NCBI RefSeq assembly: GCF_003987145.1
Contig: NZ_PIPL01000001.1
Coordinates: 1,860,001-1,924,000 of the forward strand
DNA from: Aliidiomarina minuta
Lineage (GTDB): Bacteria; Pseudomonadota; Gammaproteobacteria; Enterobacterales; Alteromonadaceae
Length of the DNA stretch: 64,000 nucleotides
Direction of reading: 5' to 3'
Of this stretch, positions 17,275 to 27,427 are shown piece by piece; positions within the stretch are counted from its first letter, which is position 1, and each line of letters opens with the position of its first letter. A program made the translations under genes and the position numbers. The notes beneath the pieces are model-generated. The model was given only the letters and a program-made list of their open reading frames with translations, was not told the origin of the DNA and made no database searches.

Positions 17275-18273
17275 CTAAAGGTATTCCTTAAACCACTCAA
17301 TTACATCCCGTCTTACGTGCCCTTCATAGCCACGCAGGTTATGATCACCATGGGAGTATGTTTGCAAACGATGCGGGTGGCCCTGACTGGCAAATATTTC
17401 AGCTAGTTGCTGTGACTGTTCAGGCGGAATCTGGCGGTCTCTTGCGCCGTGCAGAAGTAGCACAGGAGTTGTACTGGAGATATCTCCGGCCCATTCGGTA
17501 ACTGAGCGTTGAGCCAGCGCCTCTAACCTGGAGCTATCATAATCCGGAATATACTGCGCTGCGACTCTTTCGTTAGCGGCGCGTACATCAATCCATGCCT
17601 CCAGATTAGTTAAACTGCGCACGCTAGCGATAGCTTTGAAGCTGTCGTTATTTCGAGCAGCCAGAAAGCTCATCATACTGCCCCGACCGGAACCTAGCAG
17701 ACCGACTCGACTCACGTCGGCTTTGGAGTCTTGGTCAATGATATCAAGCAACGCCAATATGCTTGCGACATCAGCGCCACCAAACTCATCATCGCCGTTC
17801 CGTTGATTCGGGAACACCCCTCCGCCCCCTTTGTACTGGCTACCGATAACCACAAAACCGGCCTCTACATAAGGTGCCAGCTCAGTTATTAACTGACGAA
17901 AACTTACACTTCCTCTTGAACCATAACCCTCTCGATTGTAAATAATGACAGGTAAATTCTCGATTTCGTCATCATAAGGTTTAAGCATAAATCCGCCTAT
18001 CTGATAGGGGCCATGCTGATAGACCAGCCAACGGCAGTCGATAGTCTGTCTGACAGAGTCAAAATCACTGCGCGATACCTGCTCCTCAAAATAAGTACGA
18101 TTCAGACCAGGGTTATTTCGGTTACGCTCTACCCAGGCGTCAATCAGATTGTCATAAGTATCGTGAGGCGCGCTATAACAGGTTGCATCGTAATTCACCT
18201 GAGTTGCCTCTGAGGTAACGCTTAATAACAATAAGAAACTGCCTGTAAAACATAAGAGCAACTTTTTAATCAT
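17275..18273 (-). CDS. Exported alpha/beta hydrolase (prolyl-oligopeptidase-like), nucleophile replaced
   Basis: A 332-residue secreted alpha/beta-hydrolase with a Sec signal (about 1-24). The S9-like catalytic domain contains HGARDRQIPPEQS with the acid Asp near 277 and SHGDHNLRG with the catalytic His near 312. Where the family has GxSxG, this protein reads GLLGSGRGS: the nucleophile position (196) is Gly, flanked by Ser195 and Ser199. The paralogue at 61993-63012 keeps GTSRG with Ser202 in the same place. It may therefore be inactive or use a shifted serine. It overlaps pqiC by 8 bp and is followed five bases later by baeS, so it belongs to the same operon. Confidence 0.85.
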   Translation of the reverse strand: MIKKLLLCFTGSFLLLLSVTSEATQVNYDATCYSAPHDTYDNLIDAWVERNRNNPGLNRTYFEEQVSRSDFDSVRQTIDCRWLVYQHGPYQIGGFMLKPYDDEIENLPVIIYNREGYGSRGSVSFRQLITELAPYVEAGFVVIGSQYKGGGGVFPNQRNGDDEFGGADVASILALLDIIDQDSKADVSRVGLLGSGRGSMMSFLAARNNDSFKAIASVRSLTNLEAWIDVRAANERVAAQYIPDYDSSRLEALAQRSVTEWAGDISSTTPVLLLHGARDRQIPPEQSQQLAEIFASQGHPHRLQTYSHGDHNLRGYEGHVRRDVIEWFKEYL

Positions 18274-18859
18274 TCTTAGATCCTATTAAATTGGCCTCTA
18301 CCGAGCGTGCTATTTCCTGCAGTGCCTGATGCCAGGTCTCACTTAGCGTGCTAACCATAGCCGGATACCCGTCTTCCGCCAGGCTCTGACGAATATCAAA
18401 AGCATCACTGCCGATAAAGCTTTGTTCATAATCACGCAACTGCCACTGCCCCCGAACTCTAACCTGGCCATCCTCAGTCAGATGAAAAGCATCAATTTGC
18501 AAATCAAGACGATAATCCAGACTGCGCAGATGTGCACTTCCCGATAGAGGTAACCAGGTCGATGCCGGTAATTGCTGCTGCATACCCATCCGTATCTGGC
18601 GCCCCAGCTGTTGTTGCAAGGATTCTGCCCAGCGATGATAATTGGCCTGGTGAACCTGATTCTGTTCCAGTTGATATACTAATCCGCCAGCCGCCAGAAA
18701 AGAACTGACCTGTACCGCACCCAGAACTATTTTTGTCTCAAGTTCGCTATTCATAACTGGCAGTTCAGGCTCCTGCAACAGATACCGCTGTACACTCGGC
18801 GTCGTACTACTGCAGCCGGCAATGAGCAACGCTACAGCGACAATCATTAAAACTCTCAT
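18266..18859 (-). CDS. pqiC: PqiC-type outer-membrane lipoprotein
   Basis: A 197-residue lipoprotein with the lipobox LIAGCSS, Cys at about residue 16. The C-terminal domain belongs to the ABC-type transport auxiliary lipoprotein family (DUF330/YmbA), with the SLQQQLGRQI helix and RVRGQWQLRDYE strands. PqiC caps the PqiB tube at the outer membrane in the periplasm-spanning lipid transporter. Its start overlaps the pqiB stop by four bases, and its end overlaps the hydrolase gene by eight. Synteny pqiA-pqiB-pqiC confirms the call. Confidence 0.9.
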   Translation of the reverse strand: MRVLMIVAVALLIAGCSSTTPSVQRYLLQEPELPVMNSELETKIVLGAVQVSSFLAAGGLVYQLEQNQVHQANYHRWAESLQQQLGRQIRMGMQQQLPASTWLPLSGSAHLRSLDYRLDLQIDAFHLTEDGQVRVRGQWQLRDYEQSFIGSDAFDIRQSLAEDGYPAMVSTLSETWHQALQEIARSVEANLIGSKND

Positions 18860-20472
18860 TGTTCACTCCTGGGTTCCGGATCAGCCGGTAAGGGCGAATT
18901 GAAGAAAAGTGAGCTGGGTTTATCACGTACGCTCTCAGCGAAAGGCTCCAGATTACTCAGGATATGATCTAACCGCTCTATTGCCCGGGATAAATCATTG
19001 TACGCAGGTGCATCCGTAGAGTATCCAGCCATCATTCTATCCAGTTCATCCAGGGTCTGACGTAGCGTAGCTGGCAGCGCCTGCATATCCGGATCCGCAG
19101 CCAGGCTTTCTAGTTGAGTGGCGAATTGCTGAATAGCTCGTAAAGTATCTTCAGAGGTGGCAGCAAACTGCCCAAAATCGATGGTATTCACATTATCCAG
19201 TAATTCACCTACTTTCTGGTCAAGCTGACCGCTGCCCCCTCGTACTGTCGGAAACACAGGAAAATCGCCCGCACTTTCAGCAATCAGCAGAGGCTCATTC
19301 GGGTGAAAGTTCAAATCAACATATAAAGCGCCTGTAAGCAAATTGCCAGAACGCAAACTCGCCCGCAGCCCTTCTTCGAATAAAGAATGTAACTGCTGTT
19401 GCCAGTCTTGAATAGTTACAGCAGAAAATTGCGGCCCCAGCCGTTCAGGTTCAAACCGAATAAGCACAGGCACTTTCATGTTCATAAGTGAGCTTCCCAG
19501 CTGGTGCTCTCCGGTATATGGCACTTCTATCACAGTACCTACCCGAATACCCCGGAATTCGACCGGCGCACCAGAACTTAAACCGCGTACACTTTCATCC
19601 AGATACAGCAAGAAATTCGCGTATTGAGTAAAACCTTCCTGACGTGCTGCGCCCTGGCTTCTGAATAACTGAAACTCAGTGCCATCGCTTACTCGCTGCC
19701 CCGGAGGCTGATTGCCCACAATATCAAAAGAAACACCGCCGGCAATCAAGGATTCCAATGAACCAATATCGAATCGAAACCCTTCTGACCCTAATTCCAG
19801 CTGCACCCCGGAGCTCGACCAAAAGCGTACCTGTTCAGTGACCAGCTCAGCAAAGGGGTCTTCAATAAATAACTTATAAACACTTTGCTGAGCCTCTATA
19901 GCAAAGTCCGCCGACTCGACCCGACCTACGGTATACCCCCGGTACAGCACAGGATCGCCCGGGTTTAAGCTATTACTTTCCAGACTCTGCAGGACAATGC
20001 TCACCCCTTTCTCCCGCGCTCGTAATACCGGAGGCTGCGACAGGGTTGTAAAATAGCGCTGCTCCTGGTCACCATTACCTGGACTAAGTTCAATATAAGC
20101 GCCTGACAGCAAAGTATTTAAACCACTAATTCCGTCCCGGCCAATACGTGGTTTAACCACCCAGAAGTTGCTTTCCTCATTTAGCATAGCTTCGGTCCCA
20201 TCAAACATACGTGCCGACACTTTAGCCCGACTGAAGTCATCAGAGAGTCCAACAGACTCTACCCGACCAACCGCCACTTCTTTCACTTTTATAAGTGTTT
20301 TCCCGGCCTCAATGCCCTCGGCAGTGTTCATTTCTAAAGTAACTAAAGGGCCCCGGCTGGCAACAGTGTCATACGCCATCCACACCCCAATCGCCAATGC
20401 GACCGCGGGTACTAACCAAATCGACGAGATACGCCGCGCTTTGCCGCGACGTGCTTGTTCAGTGCTTTTCAT
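18856..20472 (-). CDS. pqiB: PqiB, MCE-domain inter-membrane lipid transport tube
   Basis: A protein of 538 residues with one N-terminal transmembrane anchor (about 17-37) and three tandem MCE/MlaD domains, starting near GPLVTLEMNTAEGIEAG, REKGVSIVLQSLESLN-type sequence near 150, and FLLYLDESVRGLSSGAPVEF near 275. A long C-terminal helical region follows. PqiB hexamers form a hollow tube through the periplasm carrying lipids between the two membranes. A TTG lies one codon upstream of the ATG at 20470-20472; the ATG is preferred. It overlaps pqiA by 14 bases and pqiC by 4, so translation is tightly coupled. Confidence 0.93.
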   Translation of the reverse strand: MKSTEQARRGKARRISSIWLVPAVALAIGVWMAYDTVASRGPLVTLEMNTAEGIEAGKTLIKVKEVAVGRVESVGLSDDFSRAKVSARMFDGTEAMLNEESNFWVVKPRIGRDGISGLNTLLSGAYIELSPGNGDQEQRYFTTLSQPPVLRAREKGVSIVLQSLESNSLNPGDPVLYRGYTVGRVESADFAIEAQQSVYKLFIEDPFAELVTEQVRFWSSSGVQLELGSEGFRFDIGSLESLIAGGVSFDIVGNQPPGQRVSDGTEFQLFRSQGAARQEGFTQYANFLLYLDESVRGLSSGAPVEFRGIRVGTVIEVPYTGEHQLGSSLMNMKVPVLIRFEPERLGPQFSAVTIQDWQQQLHSLFEEGLRASLRSGNLLTGALYVDLNFHPNEPLLIAESAGDFPVFPTVRGGSGQLDQKVGELLDNVNTIDFGQFAATSEDTLRAIQQFATQLESLAADPDMQALPATLRQTLDELDRMMAGYSTDAPAYNDLSRAIERLDHILSNLEPFAESVRDKPSSLFFNSPLPADPEPRSEQ

Positions 20473-21724
20473 CAATCCATTCCTGCGCTTGAGTATTTAC
20501 ACGGGCAGGTTGCCATAGTGCTTTGGGGTCAAAGCTCATCGCTGCCAGCATAGTTAGAATAACCACAGCTGCAAATGCCGCCGCAGCCGGACCTGGGGAA
20601 ATACTTAAAATAACGCCAGCCTGAATAAGAGCCACCATAATTGCCACGACAAAAACATCGATCATCGACCAGCGACCAATAAATTCAGTAACCCGATACC
20701 AACGGGCTCGTCGCTGCATCGACATAGGCTGCCCATAACGAACCACATAACAAAGCCAACCCAATACAACTATTTTAAGTACCGGAATGACTATACTGGC
20801 GAAGAAAATCACAGCAGCCACCAGATAACTTCCCATCTCCAGCATCTGTACCACACCACCCATAATGGTGGACTCGACAACACCGCCAACAGTGATCGTG
20901 CTCATCATAATGTATACATTAGCCGGCACGTAGAGAATAGCGGCTGTCACCAGTAAGGCAACAGTGCGTTCCACACTATGCGAGCCGGGAATGCGTATTT
21001 TCCTGGCACAACGTCTGCAATGAATATCTTCGGGGCGATTAAGCAGACCACAGATATTGCAGCCCACCAAATGCTGGCTCCAGGCTTCCTCTCCCAACTG
21101 AGTTCCGGTGGGTGGTGCAGGTTCGTCCTGCAAAGCAAACCATAACCAATCTGAGTCTACATTACTTACCGTTTTAGCCATTAATACAACGTAACCGCAA
21201 AAGGCCCAGAACGACCAGCCAAAACCGATATCCGCCAATGTTAATAGTTTTACCAAACTAATCAGTACACCGACCAAAAAGACATCAGTCATCAGCCAGG
21301 GTTTAATATGAGAAATTGCACGAGCCAGCCAGACACTGCCAGGCCAGTAATGACGCGAAGCGACACTGCCATAAACGTAAGCTACAGCTAGTAAATACAT
21401 ACCTGGAAGTACAATGATCGACATGGCTATAAGCAGGCCCAGTAAGGGCCAGTCACTCTGACGCAAAGCCGTTACGGTATCCAACAGAATAATATTCTCC
21501 TGCATACCGCCAAGGGAAAAAGTAAGGAAAGGATAAGGCAAGGTAAGTAGTAACATGACAATCGCGGCACTGGCGTATGCCAGCACCCGTTCTGCCGGCA
21601 TGCGTGCACGGTAGGTAAGCTCGCGTCTGCAGCGTGGACAACTGGCACTGTGCCCGGCACGCAAAGCGGGCAATGCCACCACCAAATCACATTCAGGGCA
21701 GGCCCGCCATCGCTTACGCGCCAT
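20459..21724 (-). CDS. pqiA: PqiA inner-membrane protein
   Basis: A 421-residue inner-membrane protein built from two similar PqiA domains, each opening with a zinc-ribbon pair: CPECD...CPRC at about residues 9-33 and CNICG...CRRC at about 222-240. Each ribbon is followed by four transmembrane helices. The domain pair and length match E. coli PqiA (about 417). It feeds or regulates lipid movement into the PqiB tube. It heads the operon pqiA-pqiB-pqiC-hydrolase-baeS-baeR, with the ubiK gene ending upstream of it by only 6 bp, so transcription may begin at ubiK. Confidence 0.93.
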   Translation of the reverse strand: MARKRWRACPECDLVVALPALRAGHSASCPRCRRELTYRARMPAERVLAYASAAIVMLLLTLPYPFLTFSLGGMQENIILLDTVTALRQSDWPLLGLLIAMSIIVLPGMYLLAVAYVYGSVASRHYWPGSVWLARAISHIKPWLMTDVFLVGVLISLVKLLTLADIGFGWSFWAFCGYVVLMAKTVSNVDSDWLWFALQDEPAPPTGTQLGEEAWSQHLVGCNICGLLNRPEDIHCRRCARKIRIPGSHSVERTVALLVTAAILYVPANVYIMMSTITVGGVVESTIMGGVVQMLEMGSYLVAAVIFFASIVIPVLKIVVLGWLCYVVRYGQPMSMQRRARWYRVTEFIGRWSMIDVFVVAIMVALIQAGVILSISPGPAAAAFAAVVILTMLAAMSFDPKALWQPARVNTQAQEWIDEKH

Positions 21725-21730
21725 TCATTT

Positions 21731-21985
21731 TTACTCCGGGTCTGCTTTATTTTCAGCCTGTGTCTGCTGAATCTGTTCCAGCGCTTCTACCCGCTGCCGC
21801 AGACGAAGTAACATCTGTTGCTGGATCTCAAATTCTTCTCGAGTGACCACGTCCAGCTTGCTTAACTGCTGTTGCAGTGTCTGTTTTACTCTGGATTCCA
21901 TATTGTCAGCCATGCCTTTCACGCCCGGAGGAATGCTGTCTGTGATCTGCTTAGCAATTTGCTCAATTTTTTTTGCATCTATCAT
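21731..21985 (-). CDS. ubiK: Ubiquinone biosynthesis accessory factor UbiK
   Basis: An 84-residue BMFP-family (YqiC, DUF526) protein. It has an amphipathic N-terminal helix MIDAKKIEQIAKQITDSIPP and a long coiled coil at about 38-80 (LSKLDVVTREEFEIQQQMLL). UbiK forms trimers that bind membrane lipid and help UbiJ and the aerobic ubiquinone-biosynthesis complex. The frame is open 11 codons upstream, but the ATG at 21983-21985 has AAGAGAAC six bases before it and starts the family sequence. It is 6 bp upstream of pqiA and divergent from rep. Confidence 0.88.
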   Translation of the reverse strand: MIDAKKIEQIAKQITDSIPPGVKGMADNMESRVKQTLQQQLSKLDVVTREEFEIQQQMLLRLRQRVEALEQIQQTQAENKADPE

Positions 21986-22096
21986 GTAGGTTCTCTTTAT
22001 TTCAACTTCAACTACCAATAACTATAGCATGTTGCCTGGCTTTGCCGGGACAGCTAATTGAGTTAGAATCGTTGCCCACTCAACGCGGGGTTTTGC

Positions 22097-24112
22097 ATGC
22101 AACTGAACAGTCGCCAACAAAAAGCGGTTACCTATATCGCCGGCCCCATGCTGGTGTTGGCCGGTGCCGGTAGTGGCAAGACCCGGGTAATTACCGAAAA
22201 AATTGCCCACCTGATCCGTAACTGCGACTACAAACCCAATCAGATTGCAGCGCTAACCTTCACCAATAAAGCCGCCCGTGAGATGAAAGAGCGCATTACC
22301 CAGACCATGGGCCGCAAGTCCTGCCGGGGTCTGCGGGTCTCAACTTTTCATACTCTGGGACTGGATATTATCCGCCGCGAAATCGCCTCTCTGGGCATGA
22401 AACCCGGTTTTTCCCTGTTTGATGATCAGGACTCGATGGCGTTATTAAAAGCGCTCACTGAAGATGAGCTGGATGTAGATAAAAGCTGGCTCAAGATTGC
22501 GATCAGCAGGATCAGTAGCTGGAAGAGTGCCATGCTTTCTCCGGAGCAAGCGGAAAAAAGCGCACAAGGGCCAGAGGAGCAACTTTTCGCGCAGGTATAC
22601 GAACAGTATCAACGACATCTTAAAGCTTATAATGCACTGGATTTCGACGACTTAATTTTACTGCCCACACTATTACTGCAAAGCAATGAAAGTGCCCGGC
22701 AGCGCTGGCAGAAGCGCGTTCGTTATCTACTCGTTGACGAATATCAGGATACCAACACCAGCCAGTACCAAATGGTGAAGTTATTAGTAGGTGAACGCGC
22801 CCGTTTTACCGTGGTTGGAGATGACGACCAAAGTATCTATTCCTGGCGCGGCGCCCAGCCCGAAAATTTATCCTTACTGCAAAAGGATTTTCCCTCTTTG
22901 CAAGTCGTCAAACTGGAGCAAAACTACCGTTCCATGGAACGTATTCTCAAATGCGCCAACATACTTATCGCCAATAATCCGCATATGTTTGAAAAGAAAC
23001 TGTATTCGGATATGGGTTATGGCGATCAACTGCGTGTTATATATGGTCGCAATGAAGAAAACGAGGCGGAAAGAGTAGTTGCAGAAATGGTGCGTGAACG
23101 ATTTCTGCATAAAACCCGCTATCAGGACTATGCCATTTTATATCGCGGCAACTACCAGTCCCGGGTTTTTGAAAAAGCGCTGATGAACAACCGTATTCCC
23201 TACAAAATAACTGGCGGCCAATCTTTTTTTGCACGCTCTGAAATTAAAGACATCATGGCGTACCTGCGACTTCTGGTGAATCCGGATGATGATAATGCAT
23301 TTTTACGTATCATCAATTTACCACGCCGCGGTATCGGCCCCACGACTCTCGAACGCATCGGCCAGTTTGCTCACCAACAACGGGTTAGTCTGTTTGCTAC
23401 CTGCCAGATACATGCCTTGAAAACCCAGCTCAATACTCAGGCCTGGCATGCAGTGGTGGCTTTTACTGAAACTATGCAGGATACCGCACGGAAATGCGCA
23501 GACCCGGGTGATCGTAGCATTCAGGCTATCCGTGATCTAATCAAAGAGATCCATTATGAAGAATGGCTCTATGAAAGTAGTCCAAGCCCTGCAGCGGCTG
23601 AGATGCGGATGAAGAACGTGAGTGAATTATATCGCTGGGTCAGCGACATGCTCAGCGACGGCAATGACGAACCTATGAACCTGGAACAGGTGGTCAATAA
23701 ACTGATGCTGCGTGACATGCTGTCACGTCAGGAAGAAGAGGAAGATGGCGATCAGGTCCAGTTAATGACGCTGCACGCGGCCAAAGGTCTGGAGTTCCCT
23801 TATGTCTTTATGGTTGGCATGGAGGAAGGGTTGTTGCCCCACCAATCCAGTATTGATGAAGGCAATATTGAAGAAGAACGCCGTCTTGCTTATGTTGGCA
23901 TTACCCGGGCGCAGCAGCGTTTAGTCTTTACTCTGGCTCGGGAACGTCGCCAATATGGCGAAGTCATACGCCCGGAACCCAGCCGCTTTTTGCTGGAGCT
24001 ACCGCAGGATGATGTCGAATGGGAAGATAATAAGAAAACAGTCAGTCAGGAAGAAAAACAGGAAAAAAGCGCCACTAATATTGCTGCCCTGAGGGCCATG
24101 CTGAAGAAGTGA
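22097..24112 (+). CDS. rep: ATP-dependent DNA helicase Rep
   Basis: A 671-residue superfamily 1A helicase, nearly the length of E. coli Rep (673). Motif I/Walker A is [10 protein letters not shown] at about residues 20-29, motif Ia is [16 protein letters not shown], motif II is [10 protein letters not shown], motif III includes [15 protein letters not shown], and motif VI contains [11 protein letters not shown]. Rep removes proteins ahead of replication forks and unwinds 3'-5'. The short C-terminus after the helicase core has the lysine-rich tail expected for Rep rather than UvrD. Its stop codon abuts the stop of the convergent GGDEF/EAL gene without any gap. Confidence 0.95.
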   Translation: MQLNSRQQKAVTYIAGPMLVLAGAGSGKTRVITEKIAHLIRNCDYKPNQIAALTFTNKAAREMKERITQTMGRKSCRGLRVSTFHTLGLDIIRREIASLGMKPGFSLFDDQDSMALLKALTEDELDVDKSWLKIAISRISSWKSAMLSPEQAEKSAQGPEEQLFAQVYEQYQRHLKAYNALDFDDLILLPTLLLQSNESARQRWQKRVRYLLVDEYQDTNTSQYQMVKLLVGERARFTVVGDDDQSIYSWRGAQPENLSLLQKDFPSLQVVKLEQNYRSMERILKCANILIANNPHMFEKKLYSDMGYGDQLRVIYGRNEENEAERVVAEMVRERFLHKTRYQDYAILYRGNYQSRVFEKALMNNRIPYKITGGQSFFARSEIKDIMAYLRLLVNPDDDNAFLRIINLPRRGIGPTTLERIGQFAHQQRVSLFATCQIHALKTQLNTQAWHAVVAFTETMQDTARKCADPGDRSIQAIRDLIKEIHYEEWLYESSPSPAAAEMRMKNVSELYRWVSDMLSDGNDEPMNLEQVVNKLMLRDMLSRQEEEEDGDQVQLMTLHAAKGLEFPYVFMVGMEEGLLPHQSSIDEGNIEEERRLAYVGITRAQQRLVFTLARERRQYGEVIRPEPSRFLLELPQDDVEWEDNKKTVSQEEKQEKSATNIAALRAMLKK

Positions 24113-26701
24113 TCAGGCAATAAGACGGGCTTTCAGTAATTCAATTTTTTCAGCAGAGCAGAACAGATTCCCCTGCCCGTGGTGTACGCCCAGGTGTCTC
24201 AGTTGTTTCAGTAGTATTTTGCTTTCAATGCCTTCCGCAGTCAGTTTAATAGACAACTCTTCACACAACGTAACCACATGACGAACCATAGCCCGGGCTC
24301 TTTCTTTGCGGGCGGTTTGCTTCACAAAATTACGATCCAGTTTAATAATGTCGAAAGGATAATTATAAATAAACTGCAGCGGGCCGGAACCTCTGCCAAA
24401 ATCATCCAGTGCCAGTTTAATACCACGTTCCGATAAGCGACGCAGACTGGTGAGTAAACGCTTACCTTCTTTACGCAGTAAGCTTTGCTCATCAAATTCA
24501 AAAACTAACAGAGTTGGATCTATATCGTACTCTTTAATAATATCTTCGATCGCTTTTAAATGCCGTAAGCTTAGTAAATGCTGAGTCGACAAGTTAATGT
24601 GAATGGGACAATTTTCCTGCTCTTTTTCCTGCAACTGCAGAATAAGCTGACAACATTCCTTAAGTACCCATTGGTCAATTTCGACAATGGCTCCGGAGCG
24701 CTCCGCCAATTCAATAAATTCCTCAGGTTGCAGTAGTTGCTCACCTTTCTGCCAACGCAATAAGACTTCGTAACCTTCGATGTGATTGTTTCCCAGTCCG
24801 TAAATCGGTTGATACCAAAGCAGAAAGTCGTGATCTACCTGGGCATGCCGTAAAGCGGTTTCCTGATGAATAGCGGCTACCAGACCTTTGCGAATAGTAT
24901 CGTCAAAAATAACATAACGCCCGCGCCCTTCGCTCTTAGCTTCATACATAGCAGCATCTGCATCGCGTAAAAGGCGATCAACAGACTCATTAATATCGCG
25001 ACTGACCGCGATGCCAATACTAGCGCCAGAAAAGTGCTGCTGATCATCCAGAACAAAAGGTTCTTTCATCATTGTAATAATGCGTTCCGCAACTTCTTTT
25101 GCATCATTAACATCTTCCATGTGGTCGAGCAGAATCACAAACTCATCACCACCAATACGCGCAATCAGATCGATATCGCGTACAGCGCTCCGTAGCCGCT
25201 GGCTGACCTCAAGCAAAAACTGGTCGCCTGCTGAGTGCCCCAGCGTGTCGTTAATATTTTTAAAACGGTCAAGATCAATGAAAAGCACACCGAAGTCTGT
25301 CTTGGGATAACGTCTTTTATACGCAATAGCCTGTTTAACCCGATCCGTAAACATGGCCCGGTTAGGTAAGCCTGTCAGATTATCGTGATGCGCATCATAA
25401 TAAAGTTTTTCTTCTATTTTCTTACGTCGTTCGATTTCGTCGACCAGCTCTTCCGTTCGTTCAGTAATCCGTTTTTCCAGGAAAACATTAGCCCGCGCCA
25501 GCTTCTCCGCTGAACGCCGACGTTCAATAGCAACGGCCACGTGCTGTGACACGAAATTAAGCAATTCCAGGTCTTCACGCTGATAACGCTGATCACTATC
25601 GTAGCTCTGTACCGCTAACACCCCAAATACATCATCGTTAATAATTAAAGGCGAGCCTAACCACTGTCTCGCCAGGGCACCATTTCCTGCGCCTACCACG
25701 ATCTCGCCACGACGAACCAGGCTTTCGCGTTCCGCACCACCGATCATGATTGGCGCACCATGGCGTAGTACGTATTCTGTCATGCCTTTACGTAGTCGCC
25801 GCTGTTTAGCTACATGATCATGCTCATCAATATAATAAGGGAAATAAACTTGCTGACCATTTTCCGTCATTAGGGCTACATAGAAATTGTCGGCGTTCAG
25901 AAGTTTATTGATCTGAGTATGCAACTCACTATAGAAGCTTTTCATGTCTTCAGAGCTATTGGTCAACTCTGAAATAGCAAAAAGCACAGAAGTCTGTAGC
26001 TCAGCTTTTTCCCGCACTGTGATTTCTTTTAACAGATCTTCATTAGTAATACGCAGTTCAGCTGTTTGCCGTTCGATCTCAGCACTCATTAGTTCACGCT
26101 GTTTGAAACGCTCCAGCGCGTTAACCACATGCTGTGAAACAAACATCAACAGCTCAAGATCACTGTCGCTATAGCGCACTTCTTCCTGGTAGCTCTGTAC
26201 TACCATGGCACCAATCACCTGGTCACCGGCCAACAAGGGTGCTCCGAGCCAATCGACAGGAAGGGAACCCATTTTGCCGATTTCGCCACTCGCCTCCAGC
26301 TCTTTAAACGTTTCTTTTGTACATAGCAAAGGCTCGCCGGTGCGCAAAATATAGCCCGTGACGCCGCGCATTAATTGTTTAGCAGGCACTTGAGTGATAG
26401 TTTCGTGGGTATCAAACTCATCCACAAAATACGGAAAGTCAACCAATTCCTGTTGGCCATCGTACAAGCAAATGTAGAAGTTGTTGGCAGCCATCAACTC
26501 GCCAATGATCGAGTGTACCGAGGCGTACAATTGATTCATATCGCTCGCGGAAGACGCCAGCTCAGAAATTCTGAATAGCGCTTTCTGCACGACTTCGGCC
26601 TGACGATATTTACTGGTCAGTATTTTAAGCCGTTCAATCACCTTATGCTGGCGACTTAACTCGGCTTGCGCACTTTCTGCTGGTGCCAACTCAGTAGTCA
26701 T
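24113..26701 (-). CDS. GAF-GAF-GGDEF-EAL cyclic-di-GMP protein
   Basis: A soluble 862-residue protein with two GAF sensor domains at about residues 40-200 and 235-395, a coiled-coil linker, a GGDEF domain at about 430-595 and an EAL domain at about 610-860. The cyclase site is intact (RIGGDEF) with an RDID inhibition site five residues upstream. The phosphodiesterase motif is EVL rather than EAL, but the catalytic Glu, the Asn in INLS, the DDFG Asp pair, the IKLD Lys and the AEGIE Glu are all present. Both activities are possible. The GAF pair probably binds a small cytoplasmic ligand. It is convergent with rep, sharing no spacer. Confidence 0.92.
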   Translation of the reverse strand: MTTELAPAESAQAELSRQHKVIERLKILTSKYRQAEVVQKALFRISELASSASDMNQLYASVHSIIGELMAANNFYICLYDGQQELVDFPYFVDEFDTHETITQVPAKQLMRGVTGYILRTGEPLLCTKETFKELEASGEIGKMGSLPVDWLGAPLLAGDQVIGAMVVQSYQEEVRYSDSDLELLMFVSQHVVNALERFKQRELMSAEIERQTAELRITNEDLLKEITVREKAELQTSVLFAISELTNSSEDMKSFYSELHTQINKLLNADNFYVALMTENGQQVYFPYYIDEHDHVAKQRRLRKGMTEYVLRHGAPIMIGGAERESLVRRGEIVVGAGNGALARQWLGSPLIINDDVFGVLAVQSYDSDQRYQREDLELLNFVSQHVAVAIERRRSAEKLARANVFLEKRITERTEELVDEIERRKKIEEKLYYDAHHDNLTGLPNRAMFTDRVKQAIAYKRRYPKTDFGVLFIDLDRFKNINDTLGHSAGDQFLLEVSQRLRSAVRDIDLIARIGGDEFVILLDHMEDVNDAKEVAERIITMMKEPFVLDDQQHFSGASIGIAVSRDINESVDRLLRDADAAMYEAKSEGRGRYVIFDDTIRKGLVAAIHQETALRHAQVDHDFLLWYQPIYGLGNNHIEGYEVLLRWQKGEQLLQPEEFIELAERSGAIVEIDQWVLKECCQLILQLQEKEQENCPIHINLSTQHLLSLRHLKAIEDIIKEYDIDPTLLVFEFDEQSLLRKEGKRLLTSLRRLSERGIKLALDDFGRGSGPLQFIYNYPFDIIKLDRNFVKQTARKERARAMVRHVVTLCEELSIKLTAEGIESKILLKQLRHLGVHHGQGNLFCSAEKIELLKARLIA

Positions 26702-26820
26702 TCTACCCGCTTATCAGGTGTGTGAATTAAATGTTAGATCGTCCCTCAATTGCACACTATAGCGTCAAAAAAGGTGGTTGAAAAGTGTTCTTTTATAACT
26801 ACTTACTTACATACAGGCAC

Positions 26821-26846
26821 AAAAAAAGCCGCCTTCGTGGCGGCTT
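26821..26846 (-). terminator. Rho-independent terminator of the cytochrome gene
   Basis: On the minus strand the stem AAGCCGCC/GGCGGCTT with a 5-nt loop is followed by a run of seven T residues. It lies 20 bp beyond the cytochrome stop. Confidence 0.9.
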
Positions 26847-26866
26847 AGAACAGAAAACTATGTTTT

Positions 26867-27289
26867 CTATAGTTCAGAAGTCATATATTCAATTGCGGAC
26901 TCAATCTCTTCATCTGAACAGTTAGCACAACCACCACGAGGCGGCATCGCATTGAAACCTTCTATCGTATGGCGAACCAATGTTTCCATACCCTGACCCA
27001 GGCGATCAGCCCAGTCACCTGCATCATTCACTTTCGGCGCGCCCAGAACACCACCAGCGTGGCAAGCAGCACAAGCCTGGTTATATACCTGATCGCCGGC
27101 GCGGGCTCCATTGCTATCACCTGCACCTGGCGTTGCTGCCACATCGCCAGCCATTAATACCCGACCTGAAGGTTTAATACGATCTTCCAGACTTCCCGAA
27201 TCCTGAGCTACAGCAACACCACTAGCAATAGCAACGCCCGCCACTAAGGCCAAAAATTTATTCCACTTACCTAATTTCAATACTTTCAC
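26867..27289 (-). CDS. Cytochrome c5-like periplasmic monoheme protein
   Basis: A protein of about 140 residues with a signal peptide ending near AVAQD, and one c-type heme site CAACH at about residues 75-79. The axial Met is in FNAMPPRGG near 115. A second pair, GCANC at about 120-124, is the extra disulfide typical of cytochrome c5/c555 proteins. It is an electron carrier in the periplasm. An ATG lies six bases upstream at 27295, but the AGGAG site touches it directly. The GTG at 27287-27289 is spaced six bases from AGGAG and is the better start. A strong terminator follows. Confidence 0.88.
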   Translation of the reverse strand: MKVLKLGKWNKFLALVAGVAIASGVAVAQDSGSLEDRIKPSGRVLMAGDVAATPGAGDSNGARAGDQVYNQACAACHAGGVLGAPKVNDAGDWADRLGQGMETLVRHTIEGFNAMPPRGGCANCSDEEIESAIEYMTSEL

Positions 27290-27427
27290 AGTCATCTCCT
27301 GAGATTGACAGATTCGCTTCGCTGTTTACTGTCGCCGATTATAGCCAGAAAAGAGCAGAGGTTAAATAGCTGCTCACTTTTTAATACCCCTGGAGTGAGC
27401 AAAAGATCACTATGATAGACTTAGATC

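Noticed and set aside
27300..27427. A LexA (SOS) box before dinB
   Set aside because: CTGT-like pieces occur near 27321-27335 but without the spaced CTG-N10-CAG arrangement, and too far from the start to be convincing.
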